Positions 47,132 to 59,189 of a stretch of 64,000 nucleotides of DNA are shown piece after piece. Numbering within the stretch: position 1 is the stretch's first letter; each line of letters begins with the position of its first letter. The notes under the pieces were generated by a model. It had not been told where the DNA came from. It searched no databases and saw only the letters and a program-made list of their open reading frames with translations. The translations under genes and the position numbers were made by a program. Source of the stretch: Malania oleifera. Its lineage: Eukaryota > Streptophyta > Magnoliopsida > Santalales > Ximeniaceae. The stretch spans positions 110,067,087 to 110,131,086 of the forward strand of contig NC_080423.1 in assembly GCF_029873635.1 (NCBI RefSeq). The letters are read 5' to 3'.

Positions 47132-47249
47132 TTTGTTTTGATTCATATGGTCTTATTTAGTTTATTTTAGTTGGATATTGGTACGGGTTTTGTTAGATTT
47201 GTTTTGGTATTGTTGTTTGGGATGATTTTACTAGTTTATTTGTAAATCT

Positions 47250-47410
47250 CTTGTTTTGGTTGTTGGTGTTGTTTTTGGGAGACCTTTAATATTTTTTTTT
47301 ATCTATAATCTCTCAATACTTGTTTTGTAACTGCGGTATTCTTCCACAAAAAGTGAGTATGTCAGTAAATAATTGGAGGTGCCACCCTCCTTTAGTTAAA
47401 AAATAATATA
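47250..47410 (+). repeat. Dispersed repeat ending in an A-rich tail, copy 1 (probable LINE 3' end)
   Basis: It shares TTGTTGGTGTTGTTTTTGGG, AGACCTTTAAT, TGTAACT(G/A)CGGTATT and CCTCCTTTAGTTAAAAA with 49843-49998. Both copies end in A-rich tracts, as non-LTR retrotransposon 3' ends do. A shorter partial echo lies at about 47420-47470. Confidence 0.55.
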
Positions 47411-48025
47411 AAAATATTTGTAATCATGATTTTCCTCTGCCATAAATGATGGCTATCAATAAATTTGAGGTTTTTGTTTTTTTTTTTTTTTTAAAGGAGT
47501 TTGGCAACCTATGATGATATGTGCGAATAGTGTTGATGGGTGCCCGAGAGTTGATATAAGCGTGCATGAACGATGAATGAAAGAGAGATCCCATAGATAG
47601 CAAGAGATCTAATAGAGCACTGACGATGACAAAAAACAAACAATGACAAGTAACAACAATCAATATGAAAGTGTGCATGTCTCTGAGCTTAGACAATTTG
47701 AGGCCAAATGTGAAAATTCTTGATGCTCATCTTTAATTCTTTTTGAAAATCTCCAGTGATATTTTTGTTTGAAAGCCCACTTACTACTTTTCAATAATTC
47801 CAATGCATATACGTCTCACCTCAAAGCAAATACCTAAATGTTCACATTAATGTTAATGTGAACGTGGTTCTATAAACTTAATGAATGGTTTGAAGAATCT
47901 TTACTTTTCCAAATGAAAATTGAAGTTAAAAGAACAATTTGATAATGATAATTAGGACAATGACGATGGAAAGAGGGGAAAAATGGGAAGGCTGCTGGAC
48001 GCAACATGTTTCAACTTCAACTTTG

Positions 48026-48048
48026 TGTGTGTGTGTGTGTGTGTGTGT
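48026..48048. repeat. TG microsatellite
   Basis: (TG)n of about 11 units. Confidence 0.9.
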
Positions 48049-48112
48049 ATGGCGTGGGATTAGTTTATTTCCCTTCAAATTCTTGTGCTGAAAAAGTACA
48101 ATTCCTATTTCC

Positions 48113-48412
48113 TAGGTCTGTTTGGATCAAACGTTTTGCTTAGGAATAGTAAAGAAAATGGAAATAATAATGAAATTCATTTTCCCTCATATTTTTTTCC
48201 TATTAAATTTCAAAAAAATAAAAAATTATTTTAATATGACTAAAAATTAAGAAAAATTAAATATTAATGATGTGTAATATCAATATTTTATTTATAAATT
48301 TGGTATATTATCTTTTATGCTCAAAAAGTATAATTCCTAACTATATGTTTGGATCAAAAATTTTACTTGGAAAAAGTAAAGAAAATGAAAATAAGGAAAA
48401 AACTCATTTCCC

Positions 48413-48448
<36 letters not shown>

Positions 48449-48535
48449 CTCCATTAAATTTTATCAAAAATGAAAACTCATTTTAATATGATTAAAAATT
48501 AAGAAAAATTAAATATTAATGATGTGCAATATCAA
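48113..48535. repeat. Tandem duplication of a ~190-bp AT-rich unit
   Basis: Units at about 48113-48285 and 48337-48535 share TGTTTGGATCAAA, AGTAAAGAAAATG, AATATGA(C/T)TAAAAATTAAG and AAATATTAATGATGTG(T/C)AATATC. The second unit has gained a TA tract (48416-48446). No coding potential was seen. Confidence 0.75.
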
Positions 48536-48570
48536 TATTCATGCACACAATCATGAAAATTCAATTTATT

Positions 48571-48575
<5 letters not shown>

Positions 48576-48614
<39 letters not shown>

Positions 48615-50121
48615 AATACACACATACATATAATACAATATCAACCATAATAAATTTGGCATTGTATAAAGTTAGAATCGTTACTAATAAAGAGGGGATA
48701 CTAAAAAGGATGCAACCTTGCAGCAGCATGAATTTCCATAACCAAGCCAAAATTATAAGCTGACTCTTAAAATTTACTATGCTTTTACGTACACTTCTCC
48801 CACCCCTCCCTCCTCACTACCCCCCAAAAGAAAGGAAAAAATAAAAATATTTAGATTGCGACCCCGTGACGTTGTAGAATTAGAGAAGCAGTAGATGTGT
48901 TGGTATTGTGAATGCCTAGCCGACTCAACCGAGGCTCACTTCGCTGCATAATGTGCAGTAACTGGCAACTTGGGATAAGTTCAGACTTAGCTCTCGCTCA
49001 ATATTTGAGATGATGCAACTAGACTTCCTGGAGTCACACCCTCAGTCTCCCCGGTATGATCCCGGGATGAACAATTCAGGAAGGCTATCGATCCCGTTGT
49101 TGAAATAGGAAGATGGAAGCTGGAAGCTGGAGAACTAACAATATATCAATATATCTATAGAGGGAAAAAATTAAGGTGGACAACAGAATAGCAAAGTAGG
49201 TCAACGAGACCAAATAGTGAAGGAAGCTGACCAAATGAAAAGTAAAATAGGCGAAAAACTATGTAAGAGTAGTTCAAAATGCTCAGAGATAGCAAATTAT
49301 TGCATACTAACTTTCTGATGATGTGCTTCAGAACACCTTGCATCAAATTAACACTGCTGTGGCAGTGCTAGTTTCATACCGATAAAATTAATGTGGTGAA
49401 TCAAGAAGCCAAACCAAATGGTCAATCCAGAAATATTCTATGTGAAGATAATTTCCTTCATCAATTTATTCATCCACTGTCATACTCAGATACAGCAACA
49501 TAGGTTTTGTTAATACTACTACAGATCAATTCCATTATGAGAGTACTAATGAACCCACTTCAGCTCCCCTGGATAATCTGATATTATTTTCTTAAATTAG
49601 TTTTCTTTTGTTTTTATCTTCTACTTTTTATGAACAAGGAATATTCAAGTAGGATGGTACTTGCATATGTGACGTGACATGTTTTGTCTTCAGAGCGGTT
49701 ACATCATGAGAAAATGTTTGGCAATAGATATTACTTTCTGATGGATTAGGGATGAAAATTTTCTAATATTATGTTTGATCGGGAATCCAAAAATGTACTG
49801 AAACTTAAATGCATTTGTTTGAATTTGTAATCCTATTTTAGTTGATTGTTGGTGTTGTTTTTGGGAGACCTTTAATGTCTATTTTATCTGTAATCTCCCA
49901 TTACTTGTCTTGTAACTACGGTATTACTCCGTCAAAAGTGAGGGTATATCAATAAATAATTAGAAGTGCTGCCCTCCTTTAGTTAAAAAAAAAACCCTTA
50001 TATGCATACGCAAATTCAAATCCAAAGCCTAAAATTCATGTTTTCAAACAGTCCTACATTGAATCTCTAATCGTTTGAATTCACATGACATGCTTTCACT
50101 AAATACTAGCACAAAATCTAC

Positions 50122-50175
<54 letters not shown>
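48576..50175. other. Spacer with TA microsatellites and a LINE-like tail
   Basis: TA tracts lie at 48576-48611 and 50126-50172. The 48860-49100 stretch is less AT-rich (CCGACTCAACCGAGGCTCAC; GTCTCCCCGGTATGATCCCG), but I cannot assign it. No gene was seen. Confidence 0.45.
49843..49998 (+). repeat. Dispersed repeat ending in an A-rich tail, copy 2 (probable LINE 3' end)
   Basis: Partner of 47250-47410. Its TGTAACTACGGTATTACTCCG ... AAGTGAGGGTATATC segment also resembles 6334-6385 in the 3' non-coding part of the gypsy element. Confidence 0.55.
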
Positions 50176-50282
50176 TTATTGAAAGGATAAATGTTTGAAA
50201 ACATGTGGGTTGAAGTACCCATATTATTATGGTATTTTTGATAGGAAAAGGCTCTGTTTTATGAGTCTGATATTACAGGTCT

Positions 50283-50351
50283 ACGTGGCAGGATCACAAC
50301 AGATGAAACAAATTGACCCCATTTGCTTGATCCGGCCTGATCCTGCCACGT
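50283..50351. promoter_or_regulatory. Inverted repeat carrying two ACGTGGC (ABRE/G-box) motifs
   Basis: Perfect 13-bp arms ACGTGGCAGGATC (50283-50295) and GATCCTGCCACGT (50339-50351) enclose 43 bp. Each arm holds an ACGTGGC core, and the right arm extends to a full CACGTG G-box. It lies about 540 bp upstream of the ATG at 50889. In plants such motifs bind bZIP factors of the abscisic-acid response; their use here is inferred. Confidence 0.55.
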
Positions 50352-50888
50352 GGTCCGTGAGTTGTTTAGAATTACTCTTTTTGACAAGGACTTCCTAGTT
50401 GTTAGGCGTATTTTAAGGAGTCACAGGACTCCCTCAATTAATGGTCAATGGGCAAAACAACTGTAGGCCTTTAGGATATGGTACTTTAAAACAGTCGTCC
50501 TGAGAGATTTTTGGGATCTACCCTATGACCTTTGAAGGGGCTCTAATTAATAATTACCCTGTAAATGCACAAAAGCCAGTCTCAATACAGGGAGGAATTA
50601 CACATTACAGCATCTTCAAAGGGAGAAAGTTCAAAAAAGGAAAATCCAAGTCAGTCCCAAAATTCATTATCTAAATATAACTGCCACCAACTGTTTTACA
50701 GTTGTACGTTATAAGACCACTCTTCCTTCAAAACCCATTGCATTCTAATGCCCAACCCCACTTCCCGATTCTCCCCCATTTCTTCCAATCTCCCTCTGAA
50801 TCTGTCTTCCCCTCTGTCTCTCTGTCTCTGTTTCTCCTTTGCCTATGTGTTGTTCATTTTTCTCATTTGACAATTCTAGCTCTCTCTA

Positions 50889-51971
50889 ATGGGCTGCCGG
50901 GCCTCAAAGTTGGGCATCGAAGCCAACGCATTGCCTGTTCACATCCGCCCTCTTCTCCGGTGTAGGTTTGAGGAGATCCGAAGGCACAGAAAATCTGCAA
51001 TAAAAGGCCCAACCCTCTCCAACAAGGAGCTGCTTCTTGAAGAGAAAGGAGAACAGGGGGATGAAAACTCCTCCCCATCTGACAAGTCTCTCCACTGTGA
51101 TGACCCAAAAAGTATTTCTTCTTCCGCAGGAGAAAATATTGCTTCTCCAAATGAAAAGCCTTCTGCAGAGGAGAATCTGGTGTCTTGTGCAGAGGAAAAT
51201 GGAGTTTCTGCATTGGTAGCAGCTTTGAAGGAGGAAGGGCTGGAGGCTAAAACATCCATGGAAGTGCAACCCACAATGGAGGGGGAGATCAAGTGTGAGA
51301 AAAGAATGGAGGAAGAGCCTTCAGAACAGGAGGGAATAAGCATGGAAGCCGAGAATGAGAGTAGAGGGAGAGTATGCGGAGCGATTGCAATGGAGAGCAC
51401 AGCAACGACAGAGGCGAAGGAAGAAGAGAAGGTTAAAGAAGAAAAGGAAGGTGGAGGAGAGGAGAAAACTAATGGCAACGTCGAGGATTTGGAATACCTT
51501 TATCCTGGATCACCGAGCTTCCGAATCTATTATCTAAACTCGTTGGCTAATAAAAACGACGACTACGATGATGATGGTAAGTGAGCATTTACCAACCTAG
51601 ATTGAAAATGAAATAGATTTAGTGATACCAACACGCAAAGAGCTGAGATGCCCAATCTATATATTCTAGTTTCTGGAATAAAGATTAAGAAACCATTCTG
51701 TTTTTCTCATCCTACACTTGTTTATATGTGCAAAGCAGGCAAGACTGATAGCTCTGAGAAGTCCCACAATGATGAGACGGATATGTCAAAGGATTTGAGC
51801 GACGACTCCGAGACTAAAAAGCAGAAACGTAAAAAGAGGAGATTTGGGAGGGTGATACCAAAAGGAAGGCCAGTTGCTGTAATGAACCTATTGAATGTGA
51901 GGTCTTGCTATTACCCACCTTGCAGTCACCATGACAGGACCCATCTTCTTACAAAAGAAGCAGCTGCTTGA
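50889..51971 (+). CDS. Unrecognised protein with MGC acylation start and basic C-terminal region (two exons, 306 residues)
   Basis: Exons 50889-51576 and 51739-51971 join in frame within a glycine codon (GT-AG, intron 162 bp). I do not recognise a named family. The start MGCRASKLG fits N-myristoylation at Gly2 plus S-acylation at Cys3, so plasma-membrane attachment is likely. Residues about 45-220 are acidic, serine/glutamate-rich and probably disordered, with a lysine/glutamate run near 195-215. A short conserved-looking block, LYPGSPSFRIYYL, precedes the exon junction. Exon 2 has a basic stretch KKQKRKKRRFGRVIPKGRP that could act as a nuclear-localisation or membrane-binding signal, then LNVRSCYYPPCSHHDRTHLL. 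The start is supported by the acylation motif, the lack of an upstream ATG in frame nearby, and a TC-rich leader. Confidence 0.8.
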
Positions 51972-52294
51972 TTATGCATTGAAGAATCAAACAGCCTTTC
52001 TTTTCTTTCCTTTTTTTGAGAAGGGGGGGGGGGGTGAGAGGGCGAGGGCAGGGGCGGGGGGAGGTGGGACTGTGGGAGGGGGTATTGGTTTCTCTATTGT
52101 CTTTTTCTAGGTCACTAGTCCTGTTCTTTTGCATAAACAGGAAGTGTACCCAAAAGTAAAGGTGTAATGTAACTCTCTATGAATTGGTCAGAGAAAGGAT
52201 GTCCCATGGCCATGTTCATTGCCATGTAGTTAGACTACTCTAATTGATTAAACTAACTTCATGAGTTCATTCCATTTCCCCTGCATTATTATTA

Positions 52295-52328
<34 letters not shown>

Positions 52329-53259
52329 ATGCATGCGAAGTGGTGTCAGTAGACTTAAACCTTGTTCCTACATGACTCGATCAATTCAATTAGGCACTCA
52401 CCATCCGTTTTCGTTATTCAACTCCTTGACCAAAAGAAAAAAAATCTAAAGCTGCCCTGTCCTTCCATCCCTTGGATAGATAGAGATGGAGGGCAGAGGC
52501 CTGATTACTTGTATCTAACAGACAAATATCAATAACTAACCCATATTAATGCATGACTAGGCATATTGTTAGTATCTACAATTAAGCATGTTAAAATATA
52601 GTCCATTGACAGATGAAAATAAGAAGTAAATAGTTAATTAATTTTATGAGCAAATTAAATAAAGACATTATGCATGCAATGCATCCTGTATGTGATAGAT
52701 TGGTGCAGTTGACAATGAAGAACAATAAAAGTAGGCCTTGGATCTTAAAAATAACAAAATTTGTACATTGGAATATGAAAGACTACAGCAATCGAACTCA
52801 TTTTGTACATAGGCAACTCCATTCAATAGGGATTATGCTTTGTTCAATTACCTTTGCTTACAACCCACACAATTATGTACTTAGGAGTGGGCTGAATGAA
52901 TAATGTGGATCGGTCAAAATTTAAGACCGATTCAGCGTACTCCATTTAGCATTAACAGATTATTAAGAATGAAAACTATCAAACAAAAAGAGCATACATT
53001 ATGCGAGGAACAGATGCGAAAAATATATAGCTAAAGGGAAGAAAGGCAGGCACATAAGCAACACCAATAAGTTTTACTAGACACAAATATCTACATACGG
53101 ACTGATTCCCACATTTTCTTAGTATTACTAGCACACCATAACACACATCACAGACATTAGAAAAAGAAACAGGCAGAAAGGAGGGACTGAGAGATGAAGC
53201 TTGTTTTATTTTATTTTATTTTATTTTGTGGGGGGCGGGGTAGAAGGGATGGTGCTAAC
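51972..53259. other. Spacer between the convergent 50889 and sacsin-like genes
   Basis: Holds a G-rich tract at about 52023-52082 (purine-rich; apparent minus-strand frames are low complexity), an ATT microsatellite at 52288-52327, and AT-rich sequence. The 3' UTRs of both genes must lie at its ends. No gene was seen. Confidence 0.55.
52288..52327. repeat. ATT microsatellite
   Basis: (ATT)n of about 12 units, with one interruption, in the spacer. Confidence 0.9.
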
Positions 53260-56200
53260 CTAATCTGAAGGAAATGTGGTAGAGATGAAGTCCTCATCCT
53301 CTGCAAAAAGTTGCAGATTATTGTACTTCATCAGGAACTCAATTGCTTCTTTGTCAAATTCTAGCATGCTGGCCAATTTTATAAGCTCAGAGAGACCGCG
53401 TATGCATTCCTCTTTATCCCACAATAATCCCTCAGAGATTACTTCAGCAAAATATGTCGCGAACTCAATGACTTCTTTTTTTTCAGACTTGTCCACCTTC
53501 TGTATGAGAAGCTTAGAACTCTCTCTATCCCAACGGATCATTCGGCTTGCGCTCACAGTTATTACTTCCCCAGAAGACAAAGACAAACTATAGCTTACTG
53601 CAATTGGTTGCGGTGTCTCAAAAACAGAGACACTAACAAGGCGTTTAGCAACTTCATGCCTTCTTTCTACCTCCATTCGGACAGAGGGGTCTGCTAAAAA
53701 CCCAAGAATGAGCTTGAACAACCCCTTCTTGAATAAATTCACAGGTTTCTCATCAATATTTATCATGGACAAATCATCGCTTTTTACAGATTCAGATATC
53801 GTGCGTACCCCAATATTTCTGTAGATTTCAAGGAGCTTAGTACGAGGCAAGGAAGGCAAGCTTGAGCGAGGACACCAGACAAATATAGGCCGAGGGGAAG
53901 ACTGCTGAAAAAGATCTTTCAACAGAAGATCATCAGCAAGGAAAACGTCACCCTTGTTAAACAGTAAAATTTCACCAGAATCAGAATCAGTAGGGAGTTT
54001 CACCAGGCTATCTACAAGAGCTCTTGGAGTCTTCAAACCCCAGTGCCTTGTGGCATGTCCCCAGAAGGCACAACACTCAGCCTGTGATAATTGGTGTTCT
54101 GAGCTTTCCCAAACCTTCCAAAGCTTGCAATAATCATCCACAGAAGGATTTAATTTAACTCCAAAAGCATTCGAGAAAAAGGAAAGTAGTTGCTGCTCGT
54201 AGTGTTTGTCCAAGATGTTCAGCTGCGAGCCAAAGAGACCTTCCTTGTCATGAAGAGCACAATCTTCAGGGCTAACCCACTCTCCGCTGTCACTCCCATT
54301 TGGGATCCAAATCTTTCTATCAGCTTCACCATCAGGTTTCCAGTTGAATTTGTTCAAATAATTATATATTCTAATGACAGAAGTAAGTTCAGAATGGAAG
54401 TCAAGGTGGCTGGCAAGCAACGGGCACCCATTGGTCACATCAACGGTTACTCCTATCGCATTGAGCTCTTTTCTGTATGATGCAATGTTAGAACCATAAA
54501 ATTCTTCATCAATGAAAGGACCATCATTCCGTTGTAAAAGAGCGCCCCAAATACCATCATACAACAAGCAATTGTCTGGAGACGCGTAACCAAAATGGGT
54601 CTTTATCCATTTTTTAGAGACCTTGTTCAAAAGAGCTTCGGGTAAGGGGCCTTCTTGCTGTTTCTGTAATATCTGGATGCATTCCAGCAATGACATCACA
54701 TTTGCAGGAGTTATGCAACCAGGGTCTGATGGAAAATAAAGACCAGCAGCAACAAACTTTGCTCCGTATTTTAATTCAGTAACAACTCCCATGCTCTTCA
54801 GCTCTTTTCTGTATTCATGAATATCATCTCCATAGTGTTTCTCACCATCATCTATGAAAGGAAGTAGAGCAATCGGGGAGATGGCTTTCCAGTCTGGGCC
54901 AGAGAGTATACACTCTTTGGGACATCTATAATCACCGAGGCGAGTCCGTAACCATTTCACCTCAGAGATGCTTTTCTTGAGATCTCTTGGGAATTTGTTT
55001 GACGTTCTGGCTAGATGTTTATAACATGCCAGAAACGAAAGAGAATGCTCTTTTTTTATGGAAGACAATGATGCTTGCTTTTGAAAATGATGAACAAAGA
55101 TTTTGGCAGCATCCTCAAAATCCACAACAACCCCAATCTTCTTCAATTCATTTTCATACGAACCAATATTGCTTCCATAGAATTCTAGATCAATAAGTGG
55201 GAAACTGTTGAACACCTTCAGAAGACAGCCCCATTCAGCATTGAATAAGAAACATTGACAAGGACACATGAAGCCAACATTCGTCTTCAAGCATTTTCTA
55301 TCCTTCAGAGTACTGGAAAACTTGTTGGATGATCCCACATGACGAATGCATTCCAGTATCAAGAGAAAAGATTCAGATGTCCTAGCATCTATATGCATTG
55401 AAGGTTTTAAATAATCAATAACAAGTTGGTAGTTCTTATTGAACCCAACTATCACACCAAGCAACTGAAGTTCCTTTTTGTAAGAAAGGATTTCCTTGCC
55501 ATAGTAATCTTGATCAATAAATGGGATATCACTTAGTAGCGATGCAGCTCTCCATTCCTTATCAGAAAGTACTGAACCAACTGGAGACATGTCACCACGG
55601 GAAGTCCTTAACCATCTTCTTTCTCTGACAGCATGTACAAAATCATCAACAGGAAGCATTTTTTCTCTCAAAAATCTGATGAAATTAAGTATTGAAAAGA
55701 CATTGCTTCTAGTTAAAGATGAGGAAGCTGCCAAAAACATGAGCCGCTCCCCAATGAATTGGCAAGCTTCTCCATATTCAAACCGCACCCCAATTGTTAT
55801 CAGTTCTTCCCGGTAGTCCGTGATTCTGCACCCATAGAATTCCTGATCAATCAATGGAATATCAACTAAAACTGATCCATTTTGCAGGAGATTTCCCCAA
55901 GAAGAGGTAAGTAAGAATGACTCTGAGGGAGGCCTATAGCCAGGACTGCCACTCAAAGAAACCTTCAACCAGCTCCCCTCCTTTATGCACTTCAGAAATC
56001 TATTAGGCAAGCGAATCCTCTTACATCTCATGTTTTGAATCCAATCCAAAAGCAAGAATACATTTCGCTTAGTAAGTGGAGTTGACACAGAAGGTATCAC
56101 GGCATCTGGAGGTGTTAGATTAGGGATGTCAGAAGCTGCTACATGTTTTTTCAGGAACTTGATCATCTCTTTTCCGGCTGTACATACACCTGCAAACTTG

Positions 56201-57992
56201 CTCGAGTGCAAATAATCCTCGCCCAGCTCCAAATAGCCTTCATCTCTCCATGGGTTAGATCCAATTAGTTCCACCCATTGGCTCCCATTAGCAGGGACTA
56301 GAACCCCATTCCTTCGTGTGGCTATGCAACCATAATTATCTACAAGTGGCATTTTATCACACAAGTATTTAGCCTCCCTCTCAGTCAAATAGTCTCCTGA
56401 AAGAGAGTGATATAATAAGTGAGCATACGCTACAGCAAGCTTCCGGTCACCATTGAGCGAGTTAGCGAGGAGGTCTGCATATCCATAAACTTTAACAGCA
56501 GTAATATTCACCATATCTATAAGCCATTTCGATATTGTCGCCCTCTGAGAAGAGGAGAAAATAGCTTCCTGAGTGCTTTTGGGTAAAAAATCCCAACCAG
56601 CTACAGATCTGAATTCCCTGTTCCAATCTATCAACCATGAGATACAATGATTTTCATGGGATATAAACATCCTCTTCCTCTGTGCAGCTTCATTTATAGT
56701 GCATAAAGAGACATTTAAATTGAAATCGACATATTTCAACAGTGGTATGCTCTTCATGTTGGAATTTTGAAATCTCAACAACCAATTCTCAGCGAGAAAG
56801 CATAGAAGCTCCAAATATACGTCTTCTGAGACTCCCAATACAAGATTAGAACTTCGGATGCACTTTGCATACCATTCATTATCAACAGCTTTCACTCCCA
56901 AGAAATTCAATATTGAGTTATACTTCGACTGATCAAAGGAAGAATTCAGGATATAACTTCCATGAGAAGAGAGGTTATGCAAGCTCACCCCTTGCATCTT
57001 TGCTTTGCTCAAGATATTCCAGAAAGCAGGCATTAACCTACCCACTTCACAAGGTCTATGAAAGAACTTCTGGTCTGTGTATGTTTCACTGGGAATGATA
57101 TTTTCCTCAACTAGCATTACTTTAATTGACTCCCTCACAGCATTCAAAGGTGAATAGGAAGAGCTATTGATGGGTAAGAACCCAAACAAAGGAGGCAAAT
57201 TAGATACCGGAACACCTTCTCTTGCCACCACCAGAGATTTAAATGCATTAATAAAGGCATGGGGCACACACTCAAGAATCCCTTGGTTCCATTTGTCATC
57301 AAAGAGAATTGTTTCCCTTGATGATGCCAGAAGAAAATCAGCTTGAATTATGAACGGAAAATTTGTAACCATTTCTGTAGGCAGAAATGCATAGACCCCA
57401 GGTGAGCTTGTTCCTCTACGGAGACGCTCTCCATACGGAAAACTCAGTGTAATCACCCACTCTTCTACTTCCATTCTCCTCTCAACTCTATTTTCATGCT
57501 TGACAGGAAACTTCTGTCTCCACATGTAGTATCTGCATTCTTTCTGAAACTTCTCACCATCTTCATCTGTAGAGAGATGGAGAGTGTAGGACTCAGCATC
57601 TATGTTTTTTCTTGTCACAAAATCAGTCTCCCTTGAAATAGCTACAGCACTCAAAGTACTGAGCCTTGGATCCTCATTATCTTCCTTGACTGAAAGTTGC
57701 TTTATCTTTGAAAGAAACAACAGCACTTCAGGATGGATACATGAGAGCTGCTGCTTCACTGGAATAACCTTGTCAGGCTTCAGAGGCAATACTATTGTAG
57801 TGGTTGGAAGGGCATTACCAGCACCATATACTCGTTTTATATCAGATAAAATTGGGTCATCCTCAACCCATTCAGGGACGATGTACCCAACATTGCAGTG
57901 TGGACAAGGCTCTTCATTGAATCGTATGTGATAGCCATTGCTGAATATGTGAGGCTGAGCTGAGATTAGAAATACACTTTTGAAACCAATAC
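53260..57992 (-). CDS. Sacsin-like GHKL (HSP90-type) ATPase protein, large last exon (1576 residues visible)
   Basis: A single exon runs from an acceptor (CTACAG, minus strand) at 57992 to a stop at 53260-53262. It opens inside the GHKL ATP-binding fold: GIGFKSVFLIS is the glycine box, then CPHCNVGYIVPEWVEDDP. The family-typical GVYAFLPTEMVTNFPFIIQA and DFLLASSRE follow. Then come about five repeats of roughly 112 residues, each with an IDxEFYGxxIxxYxxEL-type block (EFYG codons near 55832, 55499, 55175, 54830 and 54494), and a C-terminal region ending EDEDFISTTFPSD. The closest Arabidopsis match I recall is At3g48770, annotated as an ATP/DNA-binding protein of about 1900 residues, so about 300 N-terminal residues with the N-box are encoded upstream. 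Their exons were not found before the window ends. Function in plants is unknown to me; sacsin-type proteins are chaperone-like. Confidence 0.88.
54480..55900 (-). repeat. Five tandem ~112-residue protein repeats within the sacsin-like gene
   Basis: The blocks LIDQEFYGCRITDYREEL, FIDQDYYGKEILSYKKEL, LIDLEFYGSNIGSYENEL, FIDDGEKHYGDDIHEYRKEL and FIDEEFYGSNIASYRKEL are each followed by a three-residue spacer and GV. They recur at 324-345 bp intervals. Between them are weaker shared motifs: a W(L/I)(R/K)T...G segment and a C-L segment before each block. Confidence 0.85.
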
Positions 57993-58679
57993 CTGTAGGG
58001 TAGCAACAAGTAAAAAGTCAGGATTAAAATTGAGATTAAATGACTAATTTATTAATCCACAAACAACACCCCTCCACCAAAGGGAAAATGGAAGATGAAT
58101 ACATCTAAATGATAAGCAGACATGCATTTTAGCAATAGCTTAAATTAAATTGCAGAATGCGCATGAAGGTGTTCATATTGCTAAGTAATCCAAATAACCT
58201 TTGACTATGATTCATTTCATACTATAATCATGCAAATTAATGGAAGCATAATTTAGGTAGATAATAAGGGATTTATTAAGGATATACCACTGGATTCTAT
58301 GACCAATGAAACAAGATGGGACATTTTATGCTTGAAGAAAATTTAAATTGAAAGTGAATGGAAAAGGAAAAAACACCAAACTTCCTATGGGCGGATACTA
58401 AACAGATACAAAAGACACGAAATGACATTTTCTTGGCTAATCGAGGATTTTCCCCACGTGGATTAAGGGTGTAATTGATGGATGGAACTCCTATCCTCAC
58501 AATATAGGTGGGCTAGGTTTTCAGTTTTAAGGTTTATGGAAGTAAAGATGGTTTTGATAGCTATTAGTTAAATTACAGAATTGGTGATAGTTTTAGATGA
58601 TTTACGGACTACAACAAGAACTTTTATAGAAATTCTGGACAGCGAGGGAAAGAGGGCTCTATTGTTCAAATGACAAGAC

Positions 58680-58966
58680 TGTTAAGGATATGGAAGATTT
58701 GGTATTAAAGATTGATGAAAGAGAATCACTCTTGAGATTGATCAAAGAAGCAAATAAGGGCTGATTTATTGAGATTGATATTATTGATTGATTTGGCTTG
58801 ATTGTAGGTAACTGATTAGGCTAAATTGGTGTAATTTGTCTACAGAGAATGTGTATAAATAGGAGCCTCTGTATAGTGTAATCTTCACACCAAGAAATAT
58901 ACAATTCTCAATTCTCCTTCTTTATTTTTCTTCCCTCTATGAATTTCTAGACTTTGAATTTCTTCA
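58680..58966 (+). repeat. Left LTR of a copia element (fossil)
   Basis: Reads TGTTAAGGATATGG ... GAATTTCTTCA, 287 bp, with a TATAAATAGG core promoter motif near 58854. A perfect primer-binding site abuts it at 58967. It does not match the right LTR at about 60815-61200, so the two belong to different copia families. Confidence 0.75.
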
Positions 58967-58980
58967 TGGTATCAGAGCTT
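58967..58980 (+). other. Primer-binding site, tRNA-iMet type
   Basis: TGGTATCAGAGCTT directly follows the LTR end. Confidence 0.85.
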
Positions 58981-59189
58981 TAGGATTCCAAAGGGCATAA
59001 TCTTCTCTTCTCAATTTCTTCTTCTAGGTCACAAAACAGAGTACTCTAGGTTTTTCTTTTCCAGACTCCTCAACATGATTATCACACATTGTTCAGCCCT
59101 ATATTCTCTACTATTTCTTTGCAACAAACTATCAGTAAACTATAGCATATTTCAATTGTTGTAAGTTTACTCTCCATTTTTGTTATGAT

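Noticed and set aside
48860-49100. A less AT-rich stretch considered as an organelle insert or RNA gene
   Set aside because: No match to any chloroplast, mitochondrial or tRNA/rRNA sequence I can recall.
50939-51478. A 179-codon serine-rich minus-strand frame
   Set aside because: Antisense shadow of the glutamate/lysine-rich exon at 50889; the plus frame has a credible start, splice junction and acylation motif.
52023-52082. The G-rich tract as a gene or structured RNA
   Set aside because: Simple purine-rich sequence; a G-quadruplex is possible but nothing else supports a function.
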